IMG/VR virus record: IMGVR_UViG_3300010885_010416
Coordinates: 1-24,021 of that record
Direction: 5' to 3' (one strand)
Length of the DNA stretch: 24,021 bases
Source of the DNA: a virus
In this document: positions 22,948 to 24,021 of the stretch, in pieces
Layout: each line of letters starts with the position of its first letter
Position numbering within the stretch: position 1 is the stretch's first letter
Position numbers and translations under genes: made by a program
The notes under the pieces: model-generated
Database searches by the model: none
What the model was told of the DNA's origin: nothing
What the model saw: only the letters and a program-made list of their open reading frames with translations

Positions 22948-23921
22948 ACACACAATACAACGACCCCAAAGGCGCAGCAGGTGCACTGAAAACGCCATTA
23001 GGCTTAATCCCATCCTACGCAATGGAACAAACTGCGTGGGTACACAAGTTTGGCGCAGAGCGTTACGGTGCATACAACTGGCGCAAAACTGGCGTTTGTG
23101 CCAGCACTTACGTCAACGCTATTCTGCGACACCTTAACGCATGGCGTGACGGCGAAACACTCGATCCTGAATCTGGCATCAGTCATCTGGCACACGTTGC
23201 CTGTAGCTGTAACATTTTACTTGATGCAGGATTCTGTGGCACGTTACAGGATGATCGGAACACTACGCCGCCTAATACGGCTGTAAGTAAAATGGATAAG
23301 CCTATGCCGATTCAGCACACAGAGTATAGGTTTCTTGAGGTAGGAGAGATGGTACAGGAAGGTGACGAGTATTACGGTGGCGATAAGTGGTACGTCACAA
23401 ACTATAATCCAGCTTGGAAGTGTACAGCAGCGGCATCAAATGTTTACCGCCGCAAAGTCAAGCCTATTGGAGAACCAATCCAGCACACAGAGTACAGGCT
23501 TCTTGAAGTGGGGGAGATGGTACAGGAAGGTGACGAATGCTATTGCGGTTTTTTTAGAAATTGGAGGGCTACTGACAATTACGGAGAATTAGTTTGTAAT
23601 GGTGGTTTAGCGTACCGCCGCAAAGTCGAGCCTATTGAAGAGCCTATTGAAGAGCCTATTCATATTGGAATAGGATATAGGCTTCTTGAAGTAGGAGAGA
23701 TCATACAAGAAGGTGACGAGTTCTATGCTGAATCAGCAGATGAATGGTTCTTTACACATGTTGGACATGTGTCGATTCATAATACTGGTGAGGCAAAGTA
23801 CCGCCGCAAAGTAGGAGCGAATGAGCCTCACCTTTGCACGTGTGGCAGAATCAAGATCAACCACTTCATGTTGGGCTTAATCTGCGAAGACTGCAACCTT
23901 CAATGGCAAGATCCCTATTGA
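22944..23921 (+). CDS. dATP/dGTP diphosphohydrolase-like domain fused to three repeats and a zinc-ribbon-like tail
   Basis: 325 residues. Residues 1-105 resemble the phage dATP/dGTP diphosphohydrolase family (DUF5664-type): KFGAERYGAYNWRK, then ILRHLNAWRDGE and ESGISHLAHVACSCNILLDA, a helical layout in which the Glu/Asp/His residues would bind metal. Such enzymes remodel the dNTP pool. Residues 123-178, 179-238 and 239-295 are three repeats of the form YRLLEVGEMVQEGDE...YRRKV, a module common in phage proteins of unknown role. Residues 297-321 hold CTC...CEDC, suggesting a zinc ribbon. The start overlaps the ligase-like gene by ATGA. Fusion of these parts is unusual; a frameshift artefact is unlikely because the frame is continuous. 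Confidence 0.75.
   Translation: MNTQYNDPKGAAGALKTPLGLIPSYAMEQTAWVHKFGAERYGAYNWRKTGVCASTYVNAILRHLNAWRDGETLDPESGISHLAHVACSCNILLDAGFCGTLQDDRNTTPPNTAVSKMDKPMPIQHTEYRFLEVGEMVQEGDEYYGGDKWYVTNYNPAWKCTAAASNVYRRKVKPIGEPIQHTEYRLLEVGEMVQEGDECYCGFFRNWRATDNYGELVCNGGLAYRRKVEPIEEPIEEPIHIGIGYRLLEVGEIIQEGDEFYAESADEWFFTHVGHVSIHNTGEAKYRRKVGANEPHLCTCGRIKINHFMLGLICEDCNLQWQDPY
23310..23828 (+). repeat. Three tandem repeats inside the diphosphohydrolase-like gene
   Basis: Units begin at 23310, 23478 and 23658 and encode about 56-60 residues each, sharing EVGEMVQEGDE and YRRKV with variable middles. Units 1 and 2 are also similar at DNA level at their starts (CAGCACACAGAGTA is shared), implying recent duplication; unit 3 is more diverged. 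Between units 2 and 3 a short EEPI repeat is added. Confidence 0.85.
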
Positions 23922-23958
23922 TTTTACTGCACACTAAAACCACTAATTTTACTGACCA

Positions 23959-24021
23959 ATGAGAATACCAGATCCCATTAAGATTAAAGGCCATTACGGC
24001 ACGCACACCTGTACAGCGATC
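23959..24021 (+). CDS. Start of an unrecognised gene, cut by the window end
   Basis: An ATG followed by 20 open codons to the window edge reads MRIPDPIKIKGHYGTHT and onwards. It starts 37 bp after the previous stop. Too short to identify. Confidence 0.45.
   Translation, partial: MRIPDPIKIKGHYGTHTCTAI

Overview
The window is part of a tailed double-stranded DNA bacteriophage genome or an integrated relative. A large terminase subunit, a candidate small terminase subunit, a RuvC-type resolvase, a superfamily 2 helicase, many small tightly packed genes and a 3,726-residue polyvalent-type protein all point that way. No integrase, tRNA, rRNA or CRISPR array was seen. The host cannot be named. Most start codons lack a Shine-Dalgarno sequence and sit behind A/C-rich leaders such as AACAAAAACACTATG, which fits hosts where that signal is weak (Bacteroidetes, Verrucomicrobia/Planctomycetes and Cyanobacteria are examples). 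That is only a hint.

Layout. (1) Bases 1-3587, plus strand: the C-terminal part of a VWA-like (DUF2201-type) protein, an unrecognised 336-residue protein, five small unrecognised genes often linked by ATGA overlaps, and a 120-residue protein with a DnaA domain IV-like helix-turn-helix. (2) Bases 3574-16452, minus strand: three genes reading right to left, 200 and 351 residues (probable virion components by position) and then the 11.2-kb giant gene. The giant protein has an HEYVH zincin motif, a second zincin-like region reading EELDH, a Lys/Pro repeat linker and an LPD38-like C-terminus. (3) Bases 16453-16656: a regulatory island with a near-consensus promoter that would give a leaderless transcript, a small hairpin, and a perfect 37-bp inverted repeat just after the terminase gene. 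(4) Bases 16657-18447, minus strand: the large terminase. (5) From 18499, plus strand: the candidate small terminase, an 80-residue unknown, a second DnaA domain IV-like protein, the resolvase and the helicase, then small genes, an RNA ligase-like nucleotidyltransferase and a dATP/dGTP diphosphohydrolase-like protein carrying three tandem repeats.

How the parts fit. The right-hand block looks like DNA metabolism and packaging: helicase and RuvC-type nuclease for recombination or branch resolution, nucleotide-pool control, nucleic-acid ligation, and terminase. The minus-strand block probably encodes proteins carried inside the virion, with the giant protein as a multi-effector injected at infection. 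Portal, capsid and tail genes are not in the window, so the terminase is separated from them.
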